DNA of 64,000 nt. Source: Nemertoderma westbladi (lineage: Eukaryota > Xenacoelomorpha > Nemertodermatida > Nemertodermatidae). The position numbers and the translations under genes are program-made. The stretch's first letter is position 1. Each line of letters begins with the position of its first letter. Positions 23,065 to 34,297 of this stretch are shown piece by piece. Location: contig JAUCBJ010004529.1 of NCBI GenBank assembly GCA_032718475.1, positions 1-64,000 on the forward strand, given 5' to 3'. Below the pieces are notes generated by a model. It was not told where the DNA came from and searched no databases. It worked only from the letters and a program-made list of their open reading frames with translations.

Positions 23065-24513
23065 GGCATTACCGGGTTTGAAATACCAGTATAACTCTTG
23101 ATATCTATGTCATTCTAGTTCTTTTGACATTTCCTTTTTGGTCAATCTCAGTATAGAATGATCCGCTCAATCCACATGTGATAAGGTAGGTCCAATATTC
23201 CTGTTTGGTTGGGTTATTAGCATAGCTAGTGAATGCGTGGATTTCTTACAATTCATGGAACTTAAATTCGTTTATACAGTAGTTTGCTTGGTATTACCTA
23301 GGTAAACTCCGAGGGCAACCTGTAAGGGAGTCGGATGACTCTAGTCCCGACCCGTTAACTAGTACCGGCCCGTTGACTTTTAAATATGATCAATTTTTGA
23401 GATTTTACTAGCTATTTCTTTTACCAGATACAATAGTTACTGTTTTTTCCAGTTGGCCCCCATAATATCTTATGAATGTTCGAACTAGTCATTTTAGAAT
23501 GTTTTACATTAATTGCTAGGCTTCCTAATCCGATAAGCTATCATCAACTGTTATATTTCTAGAGAACTAAGCAAACATACAGTACCATTTTAATTATTAA
23601 AAAAAAACATTAAAAAAAACATTAAAAAAACATACGTCGATGACATAAACGAACAATTCGACTCACCGTATAAGAAACTACAACTATATCAATTTTCTAG
23701 AACAAGTCACATTTAAATACAGAGACCTGGAAACTCACTAGCTATTCCATGAAGAAAACACTAAATGTGAGTAATCATAGGCCAAACTAATGATCAATAA
23801 CTAATAATCATAACTAATGATCATCATTAGTTATGAATTCCAAACCCAATTCTCCATATCGAAATGGTCACCCAAGAAAAAGTACTGTAGTACCCAACTC
23901 AAAATTTGGAATATTATAAATATTATTATATCGTACGTTGTAACGCAGGAACATTTTTTTTTATTTATTTATTTATTTATTATGAAACATTTTCTAAACT
24001 TGCATGCACACAAATAAATTGTAACTATGTAATAATTGGAGTACGATAAGTCAAATAATTAGTAAATTACGATAAATGAAAAAATATTATGAATATATTT
24101 GACTTGATGCATAGTAAAGACGGAGGTTGATCGGGAAGGCCCATTACATCAACCACCGAATAGGCATTAATAATATGAATAATATATTGTAATATTGTAT
24201 TAAAATTTGATAATATTAGTTCGGTAATGTAATTATTCTACTGATGGAAAGATAAAGTGTATTGGTTGTAAGATACATTTGAATTACATTTCTAAGTAGG
24301 TCTAGTGCGATTAGAAAGAAAATTAAATCACGATATGTATAATAAAGCATTATTCCTAACTAAAAATTGATAGATTACGTATACTTATTTACTCATGCTA
24401 ATGTAATAACATAACCTATCAATATACTGCTAAGGTGCTAACTTATCTATAATTTGTGAAAAAACTACGTAGATACTACATAGAACTACATAAATATGTA
24501 TTTGCATAAGAAA

Positions 24514-25140
24514 TTATTGCGATTGACTCAGAAAGGCAACTAATGAGCGTTTAAAAATAGACAAATTTTCTGATTGACGTACAGAGGTTGGTATTGAGTT
24601 CCAGATTTCTGGAGCTTTGATTTTGATTGATTGCCTGGCTAAACATAAACGCCTACGTGGTACGATACAGTTCAGGTCAGTTACAGCACGTGTTCGGTGA
24701 TTGTGTGTGTTTGATATCAAGGTTAGAAGTGTTGGGAAAATATCATTAGGCAATATGTTGTGCAAGTGTTTATAACAAAGTAGTCCGACTTGTTTAATGT
24801 AAGTTGATCGTATTGTAAGTGGATTGAAGTTGACGAAGCCCCTATGAATGATAATGTTTTTTGCCTTTTGTTGAAGATTATGCAACATTCTATAAGTTGT
24901 ATTTGGCTTAACATAGTATTTTTTTCGCTTTCTCTTGCGTCTATAGTGTTTGTTTGGGTGTTCTCTGTTATTTGTAAAGTCTGTGTATTTATATGATGTT
25001 GCTGCCCAAACTGCGGTGCAGTAATATAAGTAGGGGTTGATCATTGTGTTATAAAGAGTTGCTGCCACTTGTGGTGTAATGAAATGTTTTATTTTATTGA
25101 TAATGCCGATGTTTCGACTTATTTTATTGCGTAGGTATTC
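24514..25140 (-). pseudogene. 5'-truncated LINE (CR1/L2-like), C-terminal end of ORF2
   Basis: The 184-codon frame (25068-24514) has the C-terminal domain seen after the reverse transcriptase of CR1/L2-type LINEs: LYNTMINPYLYYCTAVWA near the start, LQQKAKNIII, then HNHRTRA and APEIWNSIPTSVRQSENLSI. The same frame runs upstream to about 25140 (RNKISRNIGIINKI), after which homology stops, so it was truncated on insertion. There is no internal stop within 184 codons, so it is a fairly young copy. It lies inside the 4.4 kb element. Confidence 0.8.
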
Positions 25141-25862
25141 GTAATGTAATTATTCAATGTTAACATACTATACTGTACAGTAGAATCCACTCTAATCTAC
25201 TTTGCTAAGGTACTTATGCACTTTATCTGTACTATCCCTTACGGTATCGATTTATGAATACGGGTACAATAAAATAAGATGCACAATACAGTAGAAAGGA
25301 GCTAAACTGGAAATAACAAATATAGTTACCGTAGAAACATCACCTAAATGTTATAATTGCTGAAATTTGTAATCTTTAATAATTATGTTAACACTCAACG
25401 TGTAAGGTAAGGAAATAAATATCAGCCAAATTTGGATTCTTAACCTTGTCTAAAGTTACAGAAAGGCTACGCTAATAAAATAAACATAATTTAACTAACT
25501 TTGGTGCATATTTTGTAACTAATGGTATAATTAAAGGCGTTTGAAATCGAAACACTAAACTTGAATGCCGTCTCCATAGCAACAGGATCTAAACATCAGA
25601 CAAAAAAGATTGTCATTATTTCGTAAATGAACTATATTGACTTTGTAGAAGATTTCAATCCATTATGACATGCTGTTTTGCAGTTGCTATGCCTTAAATG
25701 AGAATTACGTGGTCCTTAGCAACTAGGTCGTTATTTCAAAATGCCCAAAGTCAAAAATTTTAAAATCGCCATTTCCTCAATAAGTGGGACCTATAGAACT
25801 CAAAACATCAAAAAAATTGAATCCGTCCAAAAATTTTCGGTATACCATTGTGGCTGCCGGAC

Positions 25863-26590
25863 TAGTACTGTAAGTACTGTAAATAAACTATAATTTTAAA
25901 TATTTTACTAATTTTACCTGAATACCATTATCCGTATTTTTCTTACAATAGTACATACGCTTATTAGCGTACTTTGCCAGATACGTGTTCATTTTATTTT
26001 AATCTACTGTACGTGTACGTACATGTGCAAAATTAATATTATATTGTTATTCTGGCGATATTAATAACATAACATACAGCTAGTCATTATTCATTCAGAC
26101 ATACCGTATCTGTAGCATAGACGTATTCCAGACCACAGTACGTAGTATGTAATAAAGTAGAACGTAGTACATAAATACAAGGACTACAGTAGGCCTACTT
26201 AAGTAGTCTTTAATATTCTTTCTATAATTCATATTGTAACATTTGAGTAATTTCAAAAAATGTACACTTTACTTGACAACAAAAATTTACATGCAGTGTT
26301 TCTTAAGTAGTTGTTTCGTAATGTTACACATTTGGAATAAAACAACGTACCGTCAGACCGTACCTACTGTACTTGTTGCATTTGTCTTTATTAAGGTTTT
26401 CCGTCTCTGTATCCTTATTTTCATTTCACCCACCCACAACTTTCGTTCGTTTAAGTAAACTCGGATTAGTGCAGCTGCAGTATTATAGATAACCGAATAA
26501 ACTACAGGTACTGTACAGTATAACAGGCAGATTTTATGTTTTATACTAGTCAGCCCGGTGCGGCTTTGAAGAGCCGGTGGAAGATTTTTC
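25863..26590. other. gene-free AT-rich stretch
   Basis: There is no coding frame of note. It contains scattered TACTGTA and AGGCCTA motifs, and its right edge runs into the minisatellite at 26600. Confidence 0.4.
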
Positions 26591-26599
26591 ACCCGGCGC

Positions 26600-26795
26600 A
26601 TCATTTTGCATTGCACAGAGCCGGCGCAGGATTTTTGCACCTGGCATGGGCGTTGGTTTGCACAGAGCCGGCGCAGGATTTTTTGCACCCGGCGTGGTTT
26701 TGCACAGAGCCGGCGCAGGATTTTTTGCACCCGGCGTGGTTTTGCTCAGAGCCGGCGCAGGATTTTTGGCACCCGGCGCCGCGTTCGGCGCAGAA
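26600..26795. repeat. minisatellite, 42 bp unit, 4-5 copies
   Basis: The unit contains GCACAGAGCCGGCGCAGGAT followed by TTTTTGCACCCGGCGTGG. Four clear copies and a degenerate first one are present, GC-rich against an AT-rich background. Because 42 is a multiple of three, open frames appear on both strands; none resembles a protein. Confidence 0.9.
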
Positions 26796-26810
26796 AATAA
26801 AACTTTTCAA

Positions 26811-27486
26811 TAGGGGCTGTATAGCCCTATACCAGTATAAATATTATAATATAATTAAATAATCTGGGAAATAAATATGTATTCTGGTATTAGGCCTACT
26901 GTATTTAGACGTAGCCAGTAGCTTTAGCGTATATCTGTACCTATATGAAATATTGACAAAAAGCGCGCCACGCGGATTCTGGTTAAATGAAAAGCGCGCC
27001 AGCCATGACATTCAATGTGCGCCAACCATTGAAAGATTGACCATTAAATTTTGCAATTATCAGATTATTGTAGGGTAATCATTTATCAGTTTATACTGCA
27101 GTACCTACGCTGCAGACATAGAGTTAGACCTGTAGACCCACTCCTACAGTATTTTAACATGAAAATGCGAGCTCAGCGAGCAGGAAAATTTTGCAGAAAA
27201 GTAAACATGAATCAGTGAATAGGCGCACAGTAAAGTAATACTGCAAAAATACAGATGTGATTAAATTGCTAGCGTAGCGAGCAAGAAAATTTTAAAATTT
27301 TTGGGTCAACCGACTATTTTTTACCTACAGATGTGATTATGAATTACATCGGAGTGTAGCGAGCACGGAAAATCTGCTGAATCGTGGTTTTAGGCTATAT
27401 TGGTGTGAACAATTGAAAAACCTTTCAAACAACTCATATTTTGAAAGACATTAAAACAGTAAAACTTTGACCTGATTGGCCATGAT
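26811..27486. other. gene-free stretch with GAGCGAGCA-type repeats
   Basis: GCGCGCCA motifs (26965-27015) are followed by three degenerate copies of a unit containing AGCGAGCA-GAAAATTTT (about 27175, 27278, 27357). A related sequence is at 19390-19550. It is a dispersed or degenerate tandem repeat with no gene. Confidence 0.4.
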
Positions 27487-28850
27487 GATTAACGTGGATT
27501 GGATACGGTACCTTCAATGCTCAGTTGGTGTAGGCGTAGGTGTAGATGTAGGTGTAGGCGTAGGTGGAGGCGTAGGTGTAGAGGTGTAGGCGTGGGTGTA
27601 GGCGTAGGCGTAGGTGTAGATGTAGGTGTAAGCGTAGGTGGAGGCGTAGGTGTAGAGGTGTAGGCGTGGGTGTAGGCGTAGGCATAGGCGTAGGTGTTGG
27701 TGTAGGCGTAAGTGTAGATGTAGGTGTAGGCGTAGGTAGAGGTGTAGGTGTATAGGTGTAGGTGTGGGTGTAGGCGTAGGCGTAGGTGGAGGCGTAGGTG
27801 GATGCGTAGGTGTAGGCGTAGGCGTAGGTGTAGGTGTTGGTGTATGTATAGGTGTCGGTGTAGGCGTGTAGGTGATTAACGTGGATTGGATACGGTACCT
27901 TCAATGCTCAGTTGGTGTAGGCGTAGGTGTAGATGTAGGTGTAGGCGTAGGTGGAGGCGTAGGTGTAGAGGTGTAGGCGTGGGTGTAGGCGTAGGCGTAG
28001 GTGTAGATGTAGGTGTAAGCGTAGGTGGAGGCGTAGGTGTAGAGGTGTAGGCGTGGGTGTAGGCGTAGGCATAGGCGTAGGTGTTGGTGTAGGCGTAAGT
28101 GTAGATGTAGGTGTAGGCGTAGGTAGAGGTGTAGGTGTATAGGTGTAGGTGTGGGTGTAGGCGTAGGCGTAGGTGGAGGCGTAGGTGGATGCGTAGGTGT
28201 AGGCGTAGGCGTAGGTGTAGGTGTTGGTGTATGTATAGGTGTCGGTGTAGGCGTAGGTGTAGCCGTAGGTGTAGGCGTAGGTGTTGGTGTATGTATAGGT
28301 GTCCGGTGTCGGTGTAGGCGTAGGTGTTGGTGTAGGCGTAGGCGTTGGCGTAGGCGTAGGCGTAGGTGTAGGTGTAGGCGTAGGAGTAGATGTAGGTGTA
28401 GGCGTAGGTGGAGGCGTAGGTGTATAGGTGTAGGCGTGGGTGTAGGCGTAGGCGTAGGTGTCGGTGTAGGCGAAGGTGTTGGTGTTGGTGTAGGCGTAGG
28501 TGTAGATGTAGGTGTAGGCGTAGGTGGAGGCGTATGTGTATAGTTGTAGGCATGGGTGCAGGCGTAGGCGTAGGCGTAGGTGGAGGCGTAGGCGTAGGTG
28601 TTGGTGTATGTATAGGTGTCGGTGTATGCGTAGGTGTTGGTGTAGGCGTAGGTGTAGATGTAGGTGTAGGCGTAGGTGGAGGCGTAGGTGTATAGGTGTA
28701 GGCGTGGGTGTAGGCGTAGGCGTAGGTGGAGGCGTAGGTATAGGTCTCGGTGTAGGCGTAGGTGTAGCCGTAGGTGTAGGTGTAGGTGTAGGTAGGCGTA
28801 GGTGTAGGTGTAGGTATATGTGTAGGTGTAGGTGTAGGCGTAGGTGTCTC
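27487..28850. repeat. (GTAGGC/GTAGGT)n hexamer array with a 387 bp block duplication
   Basis: About 1.36 kb is made of alternating hexamers GTAGGC and GTAGGT with GTGGAG, GTAGAT and GTTGGT variants. The array begins with unique sequence GATTAACGTGGATTGGATAC at 27487, which recurs at 27874 followed by the same order of variants, so a block of 387 bp was duplicated in tandem. Both strands lack stops over long stretches; the resulting Thr/Pro/Tyr or His/Leu/Arg frames are artefacts, including the long minus-strand frame through 27908-30061. Confidence 0.96.
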
Positions 28851-28863
28851 TCTACAGCCCTAC

Positions 28864-28897
28864 CCAAGGCGATACCTAGTACTAGGTATCGCCTTGG
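28864..28897. repeat. 34 bp perfect palindrome between two satellite arrays
   Basis: CCAAGGCGATACCTAGT is followed directly by its reverse complement. The palindrome is flanked on each side by a direct repeat containing CCCTACCCA. It lies in the roughly 130 bp of unique sequence between the GTAGGY array and the AACAAYGAGC array. Confidence 0.95.
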
Positions 28898-28980
28898 CCC
28901 TACCCAACAAGTACAGTCAGTAGTGAACATACCCTTAAATAAGCTCCACAAGATAAGGGAGCTTTTGAGCTTAATTGGAT

Positions 28981-30060
28981 AGGAGCAAAAATGCACAACG
29001 AGCAACAATGACCACAATAAGCAACAACGACCAACAATGAGTAACAAAACAACGAGCAATAATGAGCAACAACGAGTAACATCGATCAACAATGAGCAAC
29101 AACGAGTAACATTGAGTAACAACGAGCAACAATGAGAAATAATGAGCAACAACGAGCAACACTGAGTAACAACGAGATACAATGAGCAACAATGCTCCAA
29201 TGAGCAATAATAAAGTACAACAACGAGCAACACTGAGCAACAACGAGATACAATGAGCAACAATGCTCCAATGAGCAATAATAAAGTACAACAACGAGCA
29301 ACTATGAGCAACAGAACGATCAACAATGAGCAACAACAAGAACTAACTAGCAAGAATGAGCAATAATGAGGAACAACGACTGAACAAACAATAATAAAAT
29401 ACAACAACGAGCAACAATGAGTAACAACCAGCAACAACGAGTAACATTGAGCAACAACAAGAAACAATGAGCAATAATAAAGTACAACAACGAGCAACAA
29501 CCAGAAACAACGAGCAATGTGGAACAACGACTGAACGAGCAATAATAAAATACAACAACGACAAACAATTAGCAGCAACGAGTAACAACGAGCAATAATA
29601 AAGTACAATGAGCAACAACAACCAACAACGAGAAACAATGAGCAACAACGAGCAACATTGAGTAATAATAAAGTAAACAACGAGCAACAATGAGCACCAA
29701 CAAGCAACAATGACCACCAACAACCAACAATGATTAACAACGAGCAACAATGATTAACAACGAGCAACATTGAGCAACAATGAGAAACAATGAGCAACAA
29801 TGAGCAATAATAAAGTACAACAACGAGCAACAACCATAAACAACGAGCAACAATGAGGAACAAGGACTGAACGAGCAATAATAAAATACAACAACGAGCA
29901 ACAATGAGCAACAACGAGTAACAACGAGCAATAATAAAGTACAATGAGCAACAACAAGCAACAACGAGAAACAATAAGCAACAACGAGCAACATTGAGTA
30001 ATAATAAAGTAAACAACGAGCAACAATGAGTACCAACAAGCACGAAGTATTTGAGCAACA
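28981..30060. repeat. AACAAYGAGC satellite with higher-order repeats
   Basis: About 1.08 kb is built from 9-12 bp words such as AACAACGAGC, AACAATGAGC and AATAATAAAGTAC. Longer blocks recur: an approximately 75 bp block containing GATACAATGAGCAACAATGC (29170 and 29249), and a block of about 340 bp ending in ACATTGAGTAATAATAAAGT (29650s and 29990s). Minus-strand frames rich in Leu, Val, Cys and Ser across it are repeat translation. Confidence 0.95.
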
Positions 30061-30061
30061 A

Positions 30062-30898
30062 GTATTTGTCTGTCGTCGTCGTAAATTTTTTATCGCAAAT
30101 AGCTCGGTCATTCCTTGATGAAATTAAACTAAACTTGGTATGTATTTAGTCCGTTAAAAGATTAGAAATAATCTGAAGTTTGGTAAAAAACGAACAACGC
30201 AACGAGGCAAATTAAGGAGACGAGTATTGTGTTGACGACCTCTGACTAACGAAAGACAACACGTTAATGGGGCCCCTATATGCTAGGGCTATCTAAGGCA
30301 TTGCTCACTTCATGCTGCGCGAAGGCCCCACGAACGTGTCCCACTGCTACCTGAGCCAGTTGAGCTAAAACGTCATCCAGTCATCATCTTTAACCTTCAT
30401 AACGTCTATCAGCTGCCCGACCGAACCATCTTTGTGCCAATTGAAATATCGCGTTTGATGTGTTCGCATTCGCAAGCATTGTTGGTTTTTTCACGCCTTT
30501 CAAGTCCAACATTGTGCACAATCCATCTAAGTGGGGCGGGCGTAACGCGGAGCAGACGAGGAAATGCAGGAACATGCATTTCAATCATTGGTGACAGGCG
30601 AAAATTTTAGTAAACCATTGAAAATTAAACTGAATATAAAAAATGGGTTAAACGAACTGAATGACGCCTTTACAAACAAATGAATTCAACTTCCAACCGA
30701 AAGTATATACCGGTAATATAGTATTTATTTTTGGGCCAAACTGGGGTTGGAAGAATCTGAAATAATTAAACGAACGAAAGTATAACATTATTCCTGAACA
30801 AAAAATATGTTAATAAAAGAATTATATATTATTATATTGTCTCATATATTATATTATTATATCAATAATAACAGAATGAATGACATGTGTTCACTGAG
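30062..30898. other. gene-free stretch between satellite and hAT gene
   Basis: It contains a degenerate dispersed repeat (30065-30345) with GTCTGTCG near its start and GCGAAGGCCCCACGA near its end, similar in layout to 10424-10600. It presumably also holds the 3' side of the hAT element, but I found no terminal inverted repeat. Confidence 0.35.
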
Positions 30899-33230
30899 TT
30901 AAACAAGCATTATTCGGCGATTCTTCACTGAGAATTTCTCAATCACCGAACTAACATCAACAACTTTTTCTGAATGGATTGCCATCAGTGCTAATCCGGT
31001 CAATCTATCTTCTCCCATAGTGTTCCTGAGGTACGTCTTAAGACGTTTCAGGGTGCTGAAGCTGCGCTCAGGTGATGAATTTGTGACAGGGAGGGTTGCG
31101 AGAATTTTTAAAAGGATGGCAATAGTAGGAAAATGATTCTCGTAAGCGAAGTCGAGTGCCCGGGTAAGTGAATGGAATCCCTTTGTCAAGAAAATCCATC
31201 GCTCGACTTCAGCTCTGAACAAATGTTCCAGGTCGAGATCTTCGATGTAGGGTTCGGCAGCGGAGAAAACTGTTGCTTGATCCGGTGATTCCTTCAGCAG
31301 TTCTTGTAAATGCAAGACTTTCCCGAGCGATTCTGGTCCGAACCTGGTGTTGAGTTCCGTGATCATGTGATCAGTGAATGGGATGTATACGGCTCGTCGG
31401 AAATATTCTTCCACATTTGCTGCATCCACATTGGCTCGATGGCATTGACGTCCAGCTTGGCGAGGAATTTCGATTGCAGGAGCACCAATCTCCTCCGCAA
31501 GATTAACAGCGCGATGGAAAACGGCCTTGAATTTAGTTTCTATGTTTTCACGGATGTCACAGAAAACTTGAATAATTCCATCCATCATTGAGTAAGCGGA
31601 AATGATGTCTGATGTCGACGACTGCAGTTGAATGCTTGGCTGTACTGTATGAGCCAAGAGAGATTCACAGGCAATGAGTCCAACGATGAATTTGTTTGAT
31701 CGGATACTGTTCACCAGCTGTATTGCCTTGGTGTCTGTTTCCGATGTTTCATCCAGGAAAGCAGCGACAGCCGGAAGCAACTCAGCGAACACAATCACGG
31801 CATCATGCCGCTCCACCCAGCGGGTTTCGCAAAGCTGGACTAGCTTGTGTCACGAAGTGGAGCTGCTCTCTTTCACCTTGTTTGTAAATTGCAAGCACCT
31901 CTTGTTGGATGAATAAATATAGTCGTAGACCTGAGATATGATGTCGAAAGCGATGTGAATGGAAGGAATTGAACACGCTTTTGTGACGACGAGATTGAGT
32001 TTGTGGTTGAAACAATGCACCACCTTAGCAAGGGGGGAATCGCGTTGAATAACAGCTGCACAGTGCACACCCATTGTACTGGCCCATCATGTTTGCTGCT
32101 CCATCGAAACCAAGCCCTCGACAGTTCCCCATCTTGAGTCCGATTCGCTCAACTGAAGAGATGAGAAGCTTGGCTAGTTCAAAACCCGATAACTTCTCAG
32201 CATGAACAAAGCAGACAAAATCCTCTCGGATCATACCCTCACTCACATGACGGATGGTGATGGATGCCTGTTCCATATGTGAGACGTCAGTTGTTTCATC
32301 CATCAGCACAGTGAATGGTCCCTCGACACTCTTCACAATGTCCTCCGTAATCAGGTCACCAATAATCTGAATCATCTCATTTTGTGTAGTCTTACTGATC
32401 ATAGTGGCATTACTCTTGCCACATTCGAGGAGAGTTCGGAGATCACTATCACTGCTATCAATCCGAAATCGAAGGAGGGATCGGAAGAGTCCCTCTCCTT
32501 TTGCAGAGCCAGAGGGAATGCTGAGATCGAGTTTTCCGCCATCCCGGTGTCCTCGCAGCGGAATGCAGTTTTTCCCACAAAACAACACCGTCTTGACAAT
32601 TGGTAATAGGAGGCGGCGATTGGCTTCTATCGTCTTCTGCCTGTTAGTAATTAGTAATGTGTCGACACTTATTAATGGGTTTTTCCGTGAAGATTTGAAT
32701 GCAACCATTTTCTCTACAGCAGCATTATGATAAGAATTCTCATTGTGATCTTGGAGCAAATTAGCACCCTTCTTGAATTTTGTCATTGGGTTGTTCACAA
32801 GAACACCAAGACGACAGGTTTGCCCCTTTCCCGCTGTGTCAGGAGCAAATAGTACACATGGCAAACAGTATCCTCCTTCGGTAATGTGTGAGTACCGTAA
32901 CCACTGGTATCTTTTCAGCCAGTGTGCTTGGAACTTGCGTTTTTGGGAGCCTTCTATTTTTTGTGGAAAGTTCACATGTTCCACCTCCTCATTCAACAAC
33001 TGTAGAATTTCCTCATCCTTCAACTTCTTGCCTCGAACCTCTGAAAGATCTAAGCGGTAGTTGTCGGGTCGTGCTTGTTGTTCAACCCTGCTCCCACTCG
33101 GTTTCGGACTTGAACGTTTCTCGTTTGGCCTGGCATCGACTTCCTTCTCGTCACCACCATCGTTGTTGGCTTTCATCTTCTTGGGGATTGGCGGGAGAAA
33201 ATATGATTTAATCGACCGCTTTTCGCTCAT
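30899..33230 (-). pseudogene. hAT-superfamily transposase gene (TTF-type zinc finger, DUF4371, hAT dimerisation domain), two lesions
   Basis: The frame begins MSEKRSIKSYFLPP. A TTF-type zinc-finger region follows (about residues 100-160, RYQWLRYS...GGYCLPCVLF). The RNase H-like catalytic core has LMDETTDVSH and GLGFDGAANMMG, with the expected acidic residues. The C-terminal hAT dimerisation domain has LPVTNSSPERSFSTLKRL (about 31090-31030) and GLALMAIHS. Full span is about 776 codons. Only two lesions are visible: an extra base in a GGG run near 32071-32073, and an in-frame TGA at 31850-31852 (possibly CGA to TGA). Everything else is colinear, so this copy died recently or may be affected by assembly error. 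No terminal repeats could be tied to it. Confidence 0.88.
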
Positions 33231-34297
33231 GGCGGTGAGTGGAAACCAACACCCAAGAATATTTTAATATCAAAACTGTCACGCAGAACAGAGTCCAGCA
33301 GTACAACAATAGTATCTAAATCTATATATCTATAAATAAATATATTTATATATATATATATATAAATAAATATATTTATATATATATATATATAAATAAA
33401 TATATAAATATAAATAAATATAAAAAAAATATAAATAAATATAAATATAAAAATATATAAAAAAATATTTATATATAAATAAATCTATATATCTATATAA
33501 ATATCAGCTGTGACACCCGTACATTTAGAATAGAAAAATATTCCCCCATAGACGGCATTTATCTGTGGACGGTCTTCTTATAGCTAGCTTGCTGTCTTTC
33601 TAGTTTTAAATATTTTTTTAAATGTTATATTTCGAAAAAATTGTTTTTTTAAGAACCGTAACTATGAATTAATTAAGTACCTACAGTATTTGTTATTATT
33701 TGTTTTAGGTTGAAATTTAACATATTTCTTGAACCTCAATCATCTGCAGTGTAATTTTTCAACATGTGGCTATGTTTTCCTCCTAATGTAATTATTTGGA
33801 TTATATTGAAATTTGAATTTCACTTGTTTCAATTTCTGCACTAGGCCTACTATCTGTACTGTACAAATTAAGTAAGGAATGTGCGTTGCTAGGAAACTGG
33901 ATAAATAAGATTCTTAGATGATAGTAGATAGCTAAAGCTTTAGTGATTTTACATTTGCCGGTCGGTATCATCTGATACTGATATACAGTAGTCTGATGTT
34001 GTGGCTACTCCTTGTACATGTACATTCCAAATATAAATATTGCAACTACAAACGTCTTCGGCGGATGCACTATGGTACTTTATGCCATAGGCTATTCCGC
34101 TATTCCAGTATCAACATAAATTAGACGTTAGCCTACCGGTAAAAATAACATTACTAATACCGTAAATTCGCTTTAATGTACAGACAATCCGACAAAGTAG
34201 GCCTAAAGCCGAAACCGAAACAAGTTTTTAATCTGTTAATCGGTATGGTACAGGTACAGACAATCTGAATGTGGGCCTAGCCCTAGAGCCGAAATTG
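33231..34297. other. AT-rich gene-free stretch
   Basis: The 5' flank of the hAT gene, then the TATAAATAAATA repeat (separate entry), then AT-rich DNA with AGGCCTA motifs. No coding frame is supported. Confidence 0.4.
33318..33500. repeat. AT microsatellite of TATAAATAAATA words
   Basis: About 180 bp of almost pure A and T, with two near-identical 42 bp blocks containing TATATATATATATAAATAAA, then shorter ATAAATATAA words. Confidence 0.93.

Larger units (their letters stand above)
21445..25862. mobile_element. 4.4 kb DNA element with diverged inverted ends and TA flanks
   Basis: The left end reads GTCCGGCAGCCAC and then CCGAAAATTTTTGGACGGAT; the right end is the same in reverse complement. 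TA lies outside both ends (21443-21444 and 25863-25864). Homology between the ends continues for roughly 360-400 bp with heavy divergence: shared blocks include GTTGCTATGG and a closing AATATGCACCA (left 21841-21854, right 25502-25513). So the inverted repeats are long and old. Inside are the minus-strand HALSGCD-family pseudogene (22097-23064) and a later LINE insertion (24514-25140). The TA flank would suit several cut-and-paste superfamilies; I cannot name one. The possibility that two solo ends flank unrelated DNA is not excluded. Confidence 0.6.

Noticed and set aside
27908-30061. A 717-codon minus-strand open frame
   Set aside because: It runs through two unrelated satellite arrays and the palindrome between them. 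Its composition changes exactly at the array boundaries, so it is a product of stop-poor repeats.
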